Assembly: GCA_016716335.1 (NCBI GenBank)
Contig: JADJWN010000013.1
Coordinates: 1 to 64,000 of the forward strand
Direction of reading: 5' to 3'
Origin: Saprospiraceae bacterium
GTDB lineage: Bacteria; Bacteroidota; Bacteroidia; Chitinophagales; Saprospiraceae
DNA: 64,000 bases
The translations under genes and the position numbers were made by a program. Within the stretch, counting starts at the first letter, position 1, and every line of letters starts with the position of its first letter. Positions 28,411 through 38,589 of the stretch are shown here, piece by piece. The notes beneath the pieces are model-generated. The model searched no databases and had not been told where the DNA came from. It saw nothing but the letters and a program-made list of their open reading frames with translations.

Positions 28411-29418
28411 ATGAAATTCAGAAATATCCTTTCGCATTGTTTTTATATCGTCTGCCTTACAATACTGTTCGATACAGGATGTAATCCGGGGCCGGGCATT
28501 GAAAAATCACCGCTGAAAGGACATATACGTATTGATGGCAGCAGCACAGTCTATCCTATCACCGAAGCCGTAGCAGAAGAGTATAGATCTTTCACCCCCG
28601 GAGTAAAAATCACTATCGGCATTTCAGGTACCGGTGGCGGCTTCAACAAGTTTGTAAGGCGGGAGGTAGATATAGCTGACGCATCAAGACACATCAAAGA
28701 GCCTGAAAGAAAAAACCTGCAGGATTCAGGACTCGAATTTCTGGAAATTCCGATTGCCTATGACGGACTTGCCGTAGTGGTAAATAAAGATAATGACTGG
28801 ATCCGGGAAATATCTGTAGAAGAACTCAAAAAAATATGGCAACCCTCTGCTACAGGTACCTTAACCCGATGGAATCAGATCCGAAAAAACTTTCCTGATA
28901 GACCTCTGAGGCTCATGGGGCCGGGTACAGCCTCCGGTACCTTCGATCATTTTACAGAGGCGATAGTGGGCAAGGCGGGCTCAAGCAGGGGTGACTTTAT
29001 GCCATCTGAAGATGATAATGTGTTGGTTCAGGGCATTCAGGGAGATATCAATGGTATGGCTTTTTTCGGCCTGGCTTTTGCCAATGAAAACATAGACAAA
29101 TTAAGAATACTCTCTGTCATCAATGAAAAAGGCAGTTTTTATCCGGATGCAGAAAATATCAGAAACGGTAATTACTCTCCTTTGAGCCGAAAACTGTACG
29201 TATATATTACCAATGAAAGTGTAAAGAAACCTGAAGTGGTCGATTTTTTGATGTATTATCTTGACCATGTAGTGACAGTCATTGAGGATGTAGGATATAT
29301 AGCCCTCAATCCTGAACAATACACGGAAGCGAAAGCAAGTTTAAAATCTTTTGTAAGCAAATTTGCACCTGAAAATCTGAAGATTCTGGATAAACATGCT
29401 GAGGAAGTGGAAAACTAA
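28411..29418 (+). CDS. pstS: Phosphate ABC transporter substrate-binding lipoprotein PstS
   Basis: The ATG at 28411 gives 335 residues with a lipoprotein-like leader ending DTGC. Phosphate-binding signatures are IDGSSTVYPITEAVAEEY, GISGTGGGFNKF and GPGTASGTFDHFTEA, which supply the Ser, Asp and Arg contacts to phosphate. It captures phosphate outside the inner membrane for PstCAB. A TAATTTTG box ends only 9 bp before the ATG, so a near-leaderless transcript is possible but unproven. The 3' end overlaps pstC by 23 bp. Expression is presumably phosphate-controlled, but I see no clear Pho box. Confidence 0.95.
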   Translation: MKFRNILSHCFYIVCLTILFDTGCNPGPGIEKSPLKGHIRIDGSSTVYPITEAVAEEYRSFTPGVKITIGISGTGGGFNKFVRREVDIADASRHIKEPERKNLQDSGLEFLEIPIAYDGLAVVVNKDNDWIREISVEELKKIWQPSATGTLTRWNQIRKNFPDRPLRLMGPGTASGTFDHFTEAIVGKAGSSRGDFMPSEDDNVLVQGIQGDINGMAFFGLAFANENIDKLRILSVINEKGSFYPDAENIRNGNYSPLSRKLYVYITNESVKKPEVVDFLMYYLDHVVTVIEDVGYIALNPEQYTEAKASLKSFVSKFAPENLKILDKHAEEVEN

Positions 29419-30277
29419 AATTATAGAGTCTTTATTAGCCTTATCTGCCTGGTTGACCATCTTTACCACGGCAGGTATTATTATTATTCTTTTTTCTGAG
29501 TCATCCGGATTTTTCAGAGATGTGACATTGACTGAATTTCTTACAGGAAAAGAATGGACTCCTCTTTTTGAACAGAAAAAATTCGGCATACTTCCGTTGT
29601 TTACAGGTACTTTGGTTACCTCAGTAGTAGCTATTTTGCTGGCATTGCCGGTGGGGCTGACCATAGCCGTGTACCTCAGTGAGTACGCTTCCTTGCAGTT
29701 CAGAAATGCCATCAAGCCGTTGCTGGAAGTACTGGCTGCCATTCCTACGGTAGTGTATGGCTTTTTTGCACTGACGGTGCTGACCCCTTTTCTCAAAAAC
29801 TTTTTTCCTGAAATCTCAGGATTCAACGGGCTTTCTGCAGGATTGGTCATGGGGATTATGATCATCCCGATGATTTCCTCATTGAGCGAAGATGCCTTGC
29901 ATGCGGTACCCGTGAGTCTGAAAGAAGGTGCATACGGACTGGGAGCCACCCGGTTTCAGACGGCCTTCAAGGTATTGGTGCCCGCAGCCTCTTCCGGTAT
30001 CATAGTTTCTGTCATTCTGGCCATATCCCGGGCTATCGGCGAAACCATGATTGTGGCAATCGCAGCAGGACAACAACCCGTACTTACTCTTAATCCTCTC
30101 AAAGCCATGGAAACCATTACCGCATACATTGTGCAGGTAAGTCTTGGGGATGTGCCTCATGGTTCAGTAGAGTATAAGACTATTTTTGCAGTGGCACTGT
30201 TCCTTTTTATTCTGACCTTTATCCTGAATAATATCAGTTTTTATGTAATCCGCAAATTCAAAAACAAATATGAGTAG
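29396..30277 (+). CDS. pstC: Phosphate ABC transporter permease PstC
   Basis: This 293-residue permease has about six membrane helices. Its signature loop is VLVPAASSGIIVSVILAISR followed by AIGETMIVAIAAG, the EAA-type contact with PstB. The N-terminal periplasmic part (LTEFLTGKEWTPLFEQKKFG) is typical of PstC. It overlaps pstS by 23 bp and pstA by 8 bp, indicating a tight operon. Confidence 0.95.
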   Translation: MLRKWKTKIIESLLALSAWLTIFTTAGIIIILFSESSGFFRDVTLTEFLTGKEWTPLFEQKKFGILPLFTGTLVTSVVAILLALPVGLTIAVYLSEYASLQFRNAIKPLLEVLAAIPTVVYGFFALTVLTPFLKNFFPEISGFNGLSAGLVMGIMIIPMISSLSEDALHAVPVSLKEGAYGLGATRFQTAFKVLVPAASSGIIVSVILAISRAIGETMIVAIAAGQQPVLTLNPLKAMETITAYIVQVSLGDVPHGSVEYKTIFAVALFLFILTFILNNISFYVIRKFKNKYE

Positions 30278-31127
30278 AATGCGGAGACATAAGCTTACGG
30301 ACAGCTTGTTCCGGTACTTTGGCATCTTTTGCACCTTTTTCGGTCTGGTGGTGCTGACCATATTTATCGGTAAAATTGTTTTGATGGGAATTGACAGGAT
30401 TGACTGGAATTTCCTCACAGGCTTACCATCCAGAAAAGCAGAAAAAGCCGGGATATACACAGCATGGGTAGGTTCTGTGTGGATTGTCGTGCTTACTTCT
30501 CTGATTGCATTGCCTGTAGGTATTTCAGCCGGAGTTTATCTGGAGGAATACAGCAAAAAAAACCGATGGTCATCCCTGCTTGAGATTAATATTGCCAATC
30601 TTGCTGCGATACCATCTATCATATATGGCATACTTGGCCTCGAAATTTTTGTTCGCACCATGAAATTTGGTCAGAGTGTCTTGTCCGGAGCCTGTACCCT
30701 CGCATTACTCATTTTACCTATCATCATTGTAGCTACCCGCGAATCTATCAAAGCTGTACCGGATTCCATCAGACAGGCTTCCTATGCTATGGGAGCCACC
30801 CAATGGCAGACAGTCTGGCATCAGGTCCTGCCGGCTGCCTCCGGTGGCATACTTACGGGGATCATACTTGCGATCTCAAGAGCTGTGGGTGAGACTGCAC
30901 CATTGATTGTAATCGGGGCTTTAGCCTATGTAGCTTTTGTACCGGAGACTCCGATGGATGAATTTACTGTCTTGCCCATGCAGATATTCAACTGGACAAG
31001 CAGACCCTCGCAGGCTTTTTTAACCAATGCTGCAGCAGGGATTATTATATTGCTAATCATTACATTTGCATTGAATGCCCTGGCAGTTTATCTCAGATAT
31101 AAATGGCAGAATAAAATCAGATACTGA
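30270..31127 (+). CDS. pstA: Phosphate ABC transporter permease PstA
   Basis: The 285-residue partner of PstC has six predicted helices. PstA features include WNFLTGLPSRKAEKAGIYTA near residue 47, AIPSIIYGILGLEIFV and the coupling loop VLPAASGGILTGIILAISRA then GETAPLIVIGAL. It starts inside the pstC gene (8-bp overlap) and is followed 16 bp later by pstB. Confidence 0.95.
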   Translation: MSRMRRHKLTDSLFRYFGIFCTFFGLVVLTIFIGKIVLMGIDRIDWNFLTGLPSRKAEKAGIYTAWVGSVWIVVLTSLIALPVGISAGVYLEEYSKKNRWSSLLEINIANLAAIPSIIYGILGLEIFVRTMKFGQSVLSGACTLALLILPIIIVATRESIKAVPDSIRQASYAMGATQWQTVWHQVLPAASGGILTGIILAISRAVGETAPLIVIGALAYVAFVPETPMDEFTVLPMQIFNWTSRPSQAFLTNAAAGIIILLIITFALNALAVYLRYKWQNKIRY

Positions 31128-31143
31128 CAAAAATTAAACAGCG

Positions 31144-31932
31144 ATGGAGCCATACATGGAGTCACCTGAAGAAGGTTCGAAATTTCTGATCGAGACTGAA
31201 AAACTGAATGCCTGGTACGGTAATACTCCGGCACTTGACAATATTAGTATTAAAATAAAGGAAAACTCCGTTGTAGCTCTGATCGGACCCTCAGGCTGTG
31301 GTAAGTCCACGCTGCTCAAGATGTTCAACCGTATGAATGACTACATTGAGGGATTCAGTCATTCCGGTAAGGTACTTATAGAAAACAAGGACATTTACAG
31401 TTCAGAAATCGAGGTCGAGAATTTAAGGAAAAACGTGGGCATGGTCTTTCAGAAACCCAATCCATTCCCCAAATCAGTATATGACAATGTGGCTTTTGGA
31501 TTGGTCATCCAGGGGATTACTAAGAAAAGTATCCTGGATGAAGCTGTAGAAAAATCATTGCGGCAGGCTGCAGTGTGGGAGGAAGTTAAGGATAATCTCA
31601 AAAAATCTGCCCTTGCCCTTTCGGGTGGACAGCAGCAAAGAGTATGTATAGCCCGGGCATTGGCCGTAGAGCCCCGTATCATACTCATGGATGAGCCTGC
31701 CTCCGCTCTTGACCCTATTTCTACCAATAAAATAGAGGAGCTGATCTATACCCTCAAAGACAAATACACCATTGTCATAGTCACCCACAACATGCAGCAG
31801 GCAGGAAGAGTAAGTGATAAAACGGCATTTCTCTATATGGGCAGACTCATAGAATACAAAAAAACCCGGACCTTATTTACCAATCCCGGCGAAGAGCTTA
31901 CGGAAAGATATATCACAGGCAGATTTGGCTGA
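31144..31932 (+). CDS. pstB: Phosphate ABC transporter ATP-binding protein PstB
   Basis: This 262-residue ATPase has Walker [10 protein letters not shown], the PstB-specific [15 protein letters not shown] segment, signature [16 protein letters not shown], Walker [13 protein letters not shown] and the switch His in [10 protein letters not shown]. It powers phosphate import through PstCA. The start at 31144 adds about 12 residues before the usual [15 protein letters not shown] opening; a start at the internal ATG at 31156 is also possible. Confidence 0.96.
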   Translation: MEPYMESPEEGSKFLIETEKLNAWYGNTPALDNISIKIKENSVVALIGPSGCGKSTLLKMFNRMNDYIEGFSHSGKVLIENKDIYSSEIEVENLRKNVGMVFQKPNPFPKSVYDNVAFGLVIQGITKKSILDEAVEKSLRQAAVWEEVKDNLKKSALALSGGQQQRVCIARALAVEPRIILMDEPASALDPISTNKIEELIYTLKDKYTIVIVTHNMQQAGRVSDKTAFLYMGRLIEYKKTRTLFTNPGEELTERYITGRFG

Positions 31933-31997
31933 TATTGTAGTCCGGTTTTTGAGGCAGATGCCCGGAATTTCACTAATTTTGATTCAAATTTCATCAT

Positions 31998-32693
31998 ATG
32001 AATAATCAGGCACTTGCTATACAGAACCTTCGTGCCACCATCAGCGAAATGATGGAAGCTGTAAAGTCCCAGATGAGTCGTGCCAAGCTGGCCCTTGAGA
32101 CACTCGATAAAGATATGGCTCACGAAATCATCAGCCTTGAAAAAAAGGTCAATGCCATGGATATCAACATCAATAAGGCCTGCGAAAACATCCTGGCTTT
32201 ATACAATCCCCTGGCTATGGATCTCAGATTTGTACTCGCCTGCCTCAATGTCAATAATCAGTTGGAAAGAATGGGGGACCATGCCGAAAGTATTGCTAAA
32301 TATATACTCGAAGACGAAATTACTGAAAAATTCAGTCCCGAAATCCTGGAGGCCGTAGAGTACAACCGGGCATTTGAGATCAGCCTCAGCATGATTGATG
32401 ATGCTATCTACAGCTTTCTGAATGAAGATACGGAAATCGCCAAATGGGTATTCGGAAAAGACCTGACACTCAATAAAATCAACAAGACCTTTCCGAAAAT
32501 TTTGGCCGAATTTGTCCAGAAAAATCCGGAGAAAACGTCCAGTTATCTTTACCTTTTTTCAATCATGAAAAAACTGGAGCGAATCGGAGATCTCGCTAAG
32601 AATATCGCCGAAGAAACAGTATTTTATGTGGATGCCAAACTTATCCGGCATAAGGACGAAAAATTCAAGCACAAATACCGAACCAATGAATAA
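31998..32693 (+). CDS. phoU: Phosphate transport regulator PhoU
   Basis: The 231-residue helical protein has two PhoU domains with metal-binding E/D-x2-x-D signatures: MDLRFVLACLNVNNQLERMGDH in the first half (split as MDLRFVLACLN and NQLERMGDHAESIAKY) and MKKLERIGDLAKNIAEET in the second. PhoU dampens the phosphate-starvation response and Pst uptake. Its last 8 bp overlap the start of ddl, an unusual partner. Confidence 0.94.
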   Translation: MNNQALAIQNLRATISEMMEAVKSQMSRAKLALETLDKDMAHEIISLEKKVNAMDININKACENILALYNPLAMDLRFVLACLNVNNQLERMGDHAESIAKYILEDEITEKFSPEILEAVEYNRAFEISLSMIDDAIYSFLNEDTEIAKWVFGKDLTLNKINKTFPKILAEFVQKNPEKTSSYLYLFSIMKKLERIGDLAKNIAEETVFYVDAKLIRHKDEKFKHKYRTNE

Positions 32694-33789
32694 TCACCCC
32701 ATACATCTGCTTATCCTTACCGGTGGCCCGTCCACAGAACATGAGGTTTCTCTCAGATCATGCAAAAGTATTACGGACAATCTGGATAAAAGTAAATATA
32801 AAATCTTGCTTGCCGGCATTGAAAAAGACGGAGCCTGGCTGCTCAGAAATCCCGATGACTACCTGAATATTACAGAAGGTGAAGCCTTTTTCACCATGAA
32901 ACCAGGGATCAGAGAAGTGGAGTTGAAGAAGGCAGAGCAAAAGGTATGGCTCATAGACAGTACATCCAGAGAGAGGATAGAAAGTGTAGATGTAGTATTT
33001 CCGGTATTGCATGGAGCTTATGGAGAGGATGGAGTACTTCAGGGTATTTTAAGAGCGGTAGGTGTGGCGTTTGTGGGTGTGGACCTCATGGCTTCGGCGA
33101 TTGGAATGGACAAAGACATATGCAAAAGATTGTGGAGGGATGCCGGTATTCCGATTGCCCGGTATGAGATAATTACGCCTGCCACCCGGGATAATTTCAG
33201 TTACGCTAAACTTTCAGCAAGATTAGGAAGCACCATGTTTGTCAAACCGGCTAATGCCGGCTCTTCCGTAGGTGTACATAAAGTAAGCAATGAAGCAGAA
33301 TGGGATAATGCACTGAATGATGCCTTTCTATATGACAGAAAATTGCTGGTGGAAGAAGCCATCAGCGGCAAGGAAATAGAGTGTGCCGTATTAGGTAATG
33401 AATTTCCGGAAGCATCCGTGGTGGGTGAAATCATTCCAACCCACAGTTTTTATTCCTACGAAGCCAAATATGTTGATGATCAGGGAGCCAATATCCGTAT
33501 TCCGGCTGATGTACCTGATGATGTTGCCCATAAAATCAGGATGGAAGCCATCAAAGCATATATAGCAATCGGTGCTGAAGGATTGTCAAGGGTGGATTTT
33601 TTCCTCCAACCCGATGGAAATATCATCATCAATGAAATCAATACCATGCCCGGATTTACGAGCATAAGCATGTATCCCAAAATGTGGGAAGCTACCGGTC
33701 TCAGCTACATGGCTTTGTTGGATAAACTCATAGCATTGGGGCTCGAAAGGCATAGTGCAAAAAGTAAACTGAAAGTGGTGAAAGATTGA
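32686..33789 (+). CDS. ddl: D-alanine-D-alanine ligase
   Basis: Using the ATG at 32686 (MNNHPIHLLILTGGPSTEHE) the protein has 367 residues, the normal size for Ddl. ATP-grasp motifs are visible: VFPVLHGAYGEDGVLQG, MFVKPANAGSSVGVHKV, LVEEAISGKEIECAVLG and the metal site INEINTMPGFTSISMYPKMW. It joins two D-alanines for peptidoglycan precursor synthesis in the cytoplasm. It overlaps phoU by 8 bp, so a cell-wall gene is translationally tied to the phosphate operon. Confidence 0.96.
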   Translation: MNNHPIHLLILTGGPSTEHEVSLRSCKSITDNLDKSKYKILLAGIEKDGAWLLRNPDDYLNITEGEAFFTMKPGIREVELKKAEQKVWLIDSTSRERIESVDVVFPVLHGAYGEDGVLQGILRAVGVAFVGVDLMASAIGMDKDICKRLWRDAGIPIARYEIITPATRDNFSYAKLSARLGSTMFVKPANAGSSVGVHKVSNEAEWDNALNDAFLYDRKLLVEEAISGKEIECAVLGNEFPEASVVGEIIPTHSFYSYEAKYVDDQGANIRIPADVPDDVAHKIRMEAIKAYIAIGAEGLSRVDFFLQPDGNIIINEINTMPGFTSISMYPKMWEATGLSYMALLDKLIALGLERHSAKSKLKVVKD

Positions 33790-34055
33790 TACCGGTGTTG
33801 GAAAACCAGAATTTTAGCCCGATTTGTGTAAAGTATTTTCTCAAGCCTGCCGTCAATCTATGGGTTACCATCCCTTTGGATTGTATGTAAAACAGTCCGA
33901 AAGTATCATTGATTGATATCCTGTATAATTTATACCCATGCAAATTCATAAGTTTATGAAAGAAACTGTATCGTCCCGGTTTGAGTCTTGCATGTTTAAT
34001 GATATATGAAGGCAAGAGTGAGACTCTCTACGTATGATTTTGCAAAGAAAATATA

Positions 34056-36689
34056 TTACGTCTCGCTGCTTCGGAAGCCAATGGTTTTCCTTTTGAAATT
34101 CTCTTCATCATGCATACCAATCACCTTGCTGATGTCTTCCGGCAGAATTACAGAGGTGACAGACCTGGATGCGGCCAGATTATTTCCTGCGGCGATTCTC
34201 AAATTCTGGGATTTGATGGCTTCATTCATCAATTTTCGGATAGTACGGGCATTTCCAAAAAACTTGTCCCTTTTTATATACAGATCATTCAGGTAGGCAT
34301 TCAGCATTTCGGAGGCTTTGGGAGAGAGTCGGTAGCCTTCATCCCGCAGCATTTTTTCTGCAATGGCCTGCATCTGATCCGGTATATAGTCTTCAAATTT
34401 CAATATCCTGTCAAATCTGGATTGCAGTCCCGGATTGGCTTTTAGAAATGTTTCCATGTTGTCCGGATATCCTGCGGCAAATACAAAAAACCGGCCACGG
34501 AGATCTTCCATTCTTTTAAGCAGGGTCTGTATGGCTTCATTACCGAAATCACCCTGCAGTCCGTTGAAATTACTAAGAGCATAGGCCTCATCAATAAACA
34601 GTACTCCGTCTAATGCTTCGTCTATCCGCTCTGCCGTTTTGATGGCCGTCTGCCCTACAAAGCCTGCTACAAGCCCCTGTCTGTCTGTCTCCACCATATG
34701 ACCTCTGACAAGGATACCCAGAGCTTTGTATATTCTGGCAAGTATTCTGGCCACGGTGGTTTTGCCGGTACCGGGATTGCCGACGAAGACAGTATGCAGC
34801 GAAAAGGAAGACAATACACTCTTACCTGAGGCCTTATGGTATCTGATGATATCGACAAATTCCCTGATCTGCTGTTTGATATTGTCGATGCCTATCATTT
34901 GGTCCAGTTCGGCGAGAGAGGACTCGAGCAGCGACTGATCTACAGGTATCTCCGGTATATCCTTCTCGTTTTCCTGACGGATAAGTTTGAGATCCTGCAA
35001 CTGTATCTCAGCAAGTTCCTGAGCCTGCAGTCTGCCCGGATTTTTTCTGTTCATCAGTCGCAGAGCCATATTGATTTTGGCTTTTTCGATCAGGTCATAG
35101 ACAAAGCGTGCATTGCCAAAAGTGCGGTCCCTATCTCTGTAAGCTGCTGTAATCATCTCTTTGAGCAGCTCCATTGCAGGTGGCGTAAAAGTCACTTCCT
35201 TGATTTTGGCAAAATGACCTGCAATCTGGATGAGCTCCTGAGGCAGATAATCCGGAAATTCAAAAAAGTGCTTGAAGCGGGATTTCAGTCCGGGATTGGA
35301 ATTGATGAAGTGTTCCATTTCCTTGGGATAACCTGCTACAATTACGGCGAGGTCTCCCTTCCCGTTGGACATTTCTTTGATCAGTATTTCGATCACCTCT
35401 CTGCCAAAATCTTTGGAGTCATCATTGGTTCGTGCCAGTGCATAAGCCTCGTCAATAAACAGTACTCCACCCCGTGCTTTTTCTATCACATCACGAGCTT
35501 TGGGAGCCGTCTGCCCTATGTATTCACCTACCAGATCCACCCGATCTACCTCCGTGATATGGCCCTTGCTGAGTAATCCCATTTTTTTGTAGAGCATGCC
35601 CATCATTCTGGCTACCGTGGTTTTTCCGGTGCCCGGGTTTCCGGTAAAAACGGAGTGGATATTGATTTTTTCGGTCTCCTTAAAACCTTTTTCTTTTCGC
35701 AGTTTGAGGAATTCCAGGTACATGGCATGATCCCGGACTTTTTTCTTTATTTCAGTCAGGCCGGTCAGACTGTTTAATTGATCATACACCTCGTCAAATG
35801 ACATGGATAAATCTTCCCTCAATGTGAGCAGCTGATCTGCCTTGCCGGAAACATGGACCGGCGGATAGCCTTCCTCAAATTTTTCTCCCACAGTAAAGTA
35901 AACCAGTGCAAGCAGCTTGTCCATAAAAACAATCTCCACACTGTACTGTCCCGGCTTCCATGATCCCTTGACATTGGCACCCCAACCGGCTGTGATTTTC
36001 AGGATTTCTTCTTCTTTTCTGATACTCTGCAGTCTTATCACCTGCCCTTTGAGCTCTCTGGCTTCATTGTAAAATTTGACAAAAAGCTCACAATGCCAGT
36101 TATCTGATTTGTAGTTGTTTTTCAATCCGATTTCCGCATAGATATATCGGCTTTCTTCACCAGAAAATGCAGATAGATATACCCGCTCTTCCTCCATCAC
36201 ATCATCATAGTGGCCTTCATACAACTTGAGGGATGTCAGGCTTATATATGGATTTTCTGCTCCCGGTTCTGCTTTTCCGGCATCTTCTACATAAAAGTAT
36301 TTGGTGGACACTTTTTCTCCATCCATCCATGCCTCCCAGTAATAGGTACCTTTTTTCCAGAATGAACCCTCCTTTTTATTGCCCCAACCTTCTCTGATAT
36401 ATACGATGTTGTCAAACTTATTGATTTTCTTTCTGAAACTGAGATTGCATACCTGCTTTTTTACATTTTTGATTTCATAGCATCTGAGTTCGATATCCAC
36501 CTCCCAGTTTTCGCGGTCAAACTGTTTGTTGTAAAACGACAATTCTGCATATATATAGGTGGTCTCGAATCTGTCGAAAACCTGACGATACTTTTTTTTG
36601 TTTTCGGCAAGCCATTCGGTGCTGGCATATACTTTCAGCTCCTTAAACTTGTAATTTTTCTGATCGGTATCCTGTATCTGATTTTCCAT
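34056..36689 (-). CDS. Double AAA+ ATPase (CbbX/SpoVK-like) with a duplicated N-terminal beta domain
   Basis: This 877-residue protein carries two complete CbbX-type AAA+ modules: Walker A GNPGTGKTT at 350-358 and 637-645, Walker B LFIDEA at 410-415 and 697-702, and pore loops EYIGQTA and GFVGQTA. The N-terminal 270 residues contain two similar beta-rich repeats (about 30-135 and 165-267). Each has YIYAE, a NW dipeptide, a Gly-Trp-Gly turn (EGWGN, AGWGA) and a closing YF followed by V. I do not recognise these repeats; they may bind a substrate. The family includes Rubisco activase CbbX and EccA of type VII secretion, but neither partner is present here. It is transcribed towards ddl (convergent, with a 266-bp gap showing no clear terminator). 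Confidence 0.85.
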   Translation of the reverse strand: MENQIQDTDQKNYKFKELKVYASTEWLAENKKKYRQVFDRFETTYIYAELSFYNKQFDRENWEVDIELRCYEIKNVKKQVCNLSFRKKINKFDNIVYIREGWGNKKEGSFWKKGTYYWEAWMDGEKVSTKYFYVEDAGKAEPGAENPYISLTSLKLYEGHYDDVMEEERVYLSAFSGEESRYIYAEIGLKNNYKSDNWHCELFVKFYNEARELKGQVIRLQSIRKEEEILKITAGWGANVKGSWKPGQYSVEIVFMDKLLALVYFTVGEKFEEGYPPVHVSGKADQLLTLREDLSMSFDEVYDQLNSLTGLTEIKKKVRDHAMYLEFLKLRKEKGFKETEKINIHSVFTGNPGTGKTTVARMMGMLYKKMGLLSKGHITEVDRVDLVGEYIGQTAPKARDVIEKARGGVLFIDEAYALARTNDDSKDFGREVIEILIKEMSNGKGDLAVIVAGYPKEMEHFINSNPGLKSRFKHFFEFPDYLPQELIQIAGHFAKIKEVTFTPPAMELLKEMITAAYRDRDRTFGNARFVYDLIEKAKINMALRLMNRKNPGRLQAQELAEIQLQDLKLIRQENEKDIPEIPVDQSLLESSLAELDQMIGIDNIKQQIREFVDIIRYHKASGKSVLSSFSLHTVFVGNPGTGKTTVARILARIYKALGILVRGHMVETDRQGLVAGFVGQTAIKTAERIDEALDGVLFIDEAYALSNFNGLQGDFGNEAIQTLLKRMEDLRGRFFVFAAGYPDNMETFLKANPGLQSRFDRILKFEDYIPDQMQAIAEKMLRDEGYRLSPKASEMLNAYLNDLYIKRDKFFGNARTIRKLMNEAIKSQNLRIAAGNNLAASRSVTSVILPEDISKVIGMHDEENFKRKTIGFRSSET

Positions 36690-36855
36690 ACATTGGTTTG
36701 GAAGAGCAATTTACAAAAATCGGTCTGATATACCATCACTTAAGGTCAAAATTATTTATTAAAATTCCTGAAGAGACATGGTTTTGAATGGATGGATATC
36801 CTGATTTAATAGTGAGACAACCGAATTTAGATATAAACCGAGGAATTGAAACTGC

Positions 36856-38466
36856 TCAATCTTCCTGTACATCTGTCTGCATAACGAAGCTTGAAACGGC
36901 CCTGATGATTTCCCGGTTGGAATTATTGATTTCTCTCACCATGTTGAGTATGGAGGATATGGCCATTTCAGGTTCTGCCACCTGAGTATTCATGCTGTAA
37001 ATACCAGCTGTTTCTTTTTCAAAAATACTACCTTGCATTTCGAGCATTGCCCGCATATCTGAGGGACCTTTCTGTTGAGGTGCGTCCAGGATATTATCCA
37101 GATTATTGTAGAACGACGTCTGGTCTTCTTTCAGTTTTTCATAGAAGGAATATAACTTTTCATCTGTACTGCTCTGAATTTCTGCCAGATTGTGCCGTAT
37201 ATCCTTGATATCTTTTACGGAATGGGAAGCATAACGGATGGCCAGAATGCAGTGGTTGATTTGAGCTACTTCTTCGGGATGCAGAGGGTTTTGCAGTACT
37301 TTATTGTAAAACTGTGCCAAAGCTGCCTCATATTGCTGCAGGGCTGTATAGGCTGTCTCTATTCCTGAATACCGAAGCTTGTGGGGAATATCGAAAAAAA
37401 ACCTGTTGGTATCTATGGCCTGTCGGATGAATCTGACAGATTCCTCCCGGAGGGCGAAGGCTGCGGAATTGGCTTCTTCAGGATTGGCTTTCTGTATATA
37501 TTCGGTGATACCCTTTTCGTTCCCTTTTACCCATTTTTCTATCATGCCTGTAAATGGAGTAAGGAACGGGAGCAGTACTATGATATTGGTAAGATTCATA
37601 AGGCTGTGAAATGCCACCATGGAGAATAAAGGATCCTTCAGGCCTATGATTTTTTGAATGATATATACCAATACAGGCATGAGTATAAAGGCAAGGATAG
37701 CATTCATGACATTGATAATAAACTGGGACCACCCGATCTGTTGTCTTACGGGTTTGGCACCGATGGTACCAATAAGTGCCGTAATGGTAGTACCCAGATC
37801 TGCCCCGATGACCATGTACAGTGACTGCTCAAAACTTATGATTCCGGTAGCCAGAGCGGTCAGAAATATCATCATGGAGGCAGAGCTCGACTGTATCAAG
37901 CCGGTCAGAACAAATGCCACCAGAAACAGCGTAAAACCCGACCTGCCTCTCACCCACTCCATGTCAATATGTGTCACAAACTCCGAAAATCCATCCTTCA
38001 TAAACCCCAGTCCCAGAAACATAAAGCTGAATCCCATCAGAAAACTGCTGATTTGCATCCACCTCTCCGTCTTTGCAAAAGCAGCTCCCAAGCCACCCAA
38101 CGCAAGAAACGGAAATATAAGAGACTTAATATCCAGTTTGAATCCGAAGAGGGAAACAATCCATCCCGTAAACGTAGTACCCAGATTGGCACCAAGCACT
38201 ATTCCAATGCCATTGCTGAGGCCTATTATGCCCGCACCGGCAAAGGACATGACAAGCAATACTACCATCGAACTGCTCTGCAGTATAGCTGTAATTAAGG
38301 TGCCGGACAGGACAGCCTTGATGCGGTTGCCCGTATGTTTTCTGAGAAAAAGCTTGTATGAACGTCCGGCCAATGATTTGAGCGAAGTCTCCAGCATCCG
38401 CATCCCGAAGAGAAAAAGGCCCAGTCCTGCCAGCAATTGCCAGATTTGTATCTCACTCCAGTTCAA
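36856..38466 (-). CDS. Na+/phosphate cotransporter family protein with a PhoU-like tail
   Basis: The 536-residue membrane protein has two inverted Na/Pi-cotransporter repeats, each with the QSSS motif (LQSSSMVVLLVMSFAGAG near residue 63 and LIQSSSASMMIFLTALATG near 191). Helices fill residues 5-310. The last 200 residues are soluble and helical, like a PhoU domain (QYEAALAQFYNKVL, RYASHSVKDIKDIRHNL). The family (NptA/YjbB) moves phosphate with sodium, often outward in bacteria. Its place a few kb from pst-phoU fits phosphate balance. Confidence 0.92.
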   Translation of the reverse strand: MNWSEIQIWQLLAGLGLFLFGMRMLETSLKSLAGRSYKLFLRKHTGNRIKAVLSGTLITAILQSSSMVVLLVMSFAGAGIIGLSNGIGIVLGANLGTTFTGWIVSLFGFKLDIKSLIFPFLALGGLGAAFAKTERWMQISSFLMGFSFMFLGLGFMKDGFSEFVTHIDMEWVRGRSGFTLFLVAFVLTGLIQSSSASMMIFLTALATGIISFEQSLYMVIGADLGTTITALIGTIGAKPVRQQIGWSQFIINVMNAILAFILMPVLVYIIQKIIGLKDPLFSMVAFHSLMNLTNIIVLLPFLTPFTGMIEKWVKGNEKGITEYIQKANPEEANSAAFALREESVRFIRQAIDTNRFFFDIPHKLRYSGIETAYTALQQYEAALAQFYNKVLQNPLHPEEVAQINHCILAIRYASHSVKDIKDIRHNLAEIQSSTDEKLYSFYEKLKEDQTSFYNNLDNILDAPQQKGPSDMRAMLEMQGSIFEKETAGIYSMNTQVAEPEMAISSILNMVREINNSNREIIRAVSSFVMQTDVQED

Positions 38467-38589
38467 TGGTATTCTTTTTGCCTGTCAGGAACAAATATAG
38501 GTATTAATCTGACTAATTTCAGATTATACTCCAAGACATTATTATTGTCTGCCTGTGCTTGCTGTTTTTTAATTTGTCACATAGTTTTT

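Noticed and set aside
33790..34055. Possible gene or terminator between ddl and the AAA+ gene
   Set aside because: No convincing hairpin with T run and no ORF with family features were found.
34836..35576. Plus-strand ORF of 246 codons opposite the AAA+ gene
   Set aside because: It lies wholly inside a clear double AAA+ reading frame on the other strand and has no recognisable motif.
37658..38500. Plus-strand ORF of 280 codons opposite the Na/Pi cotransporter
   Set aside because: Shadow of a strong membrane-protein gene, with low-complexity composition and no family motif.
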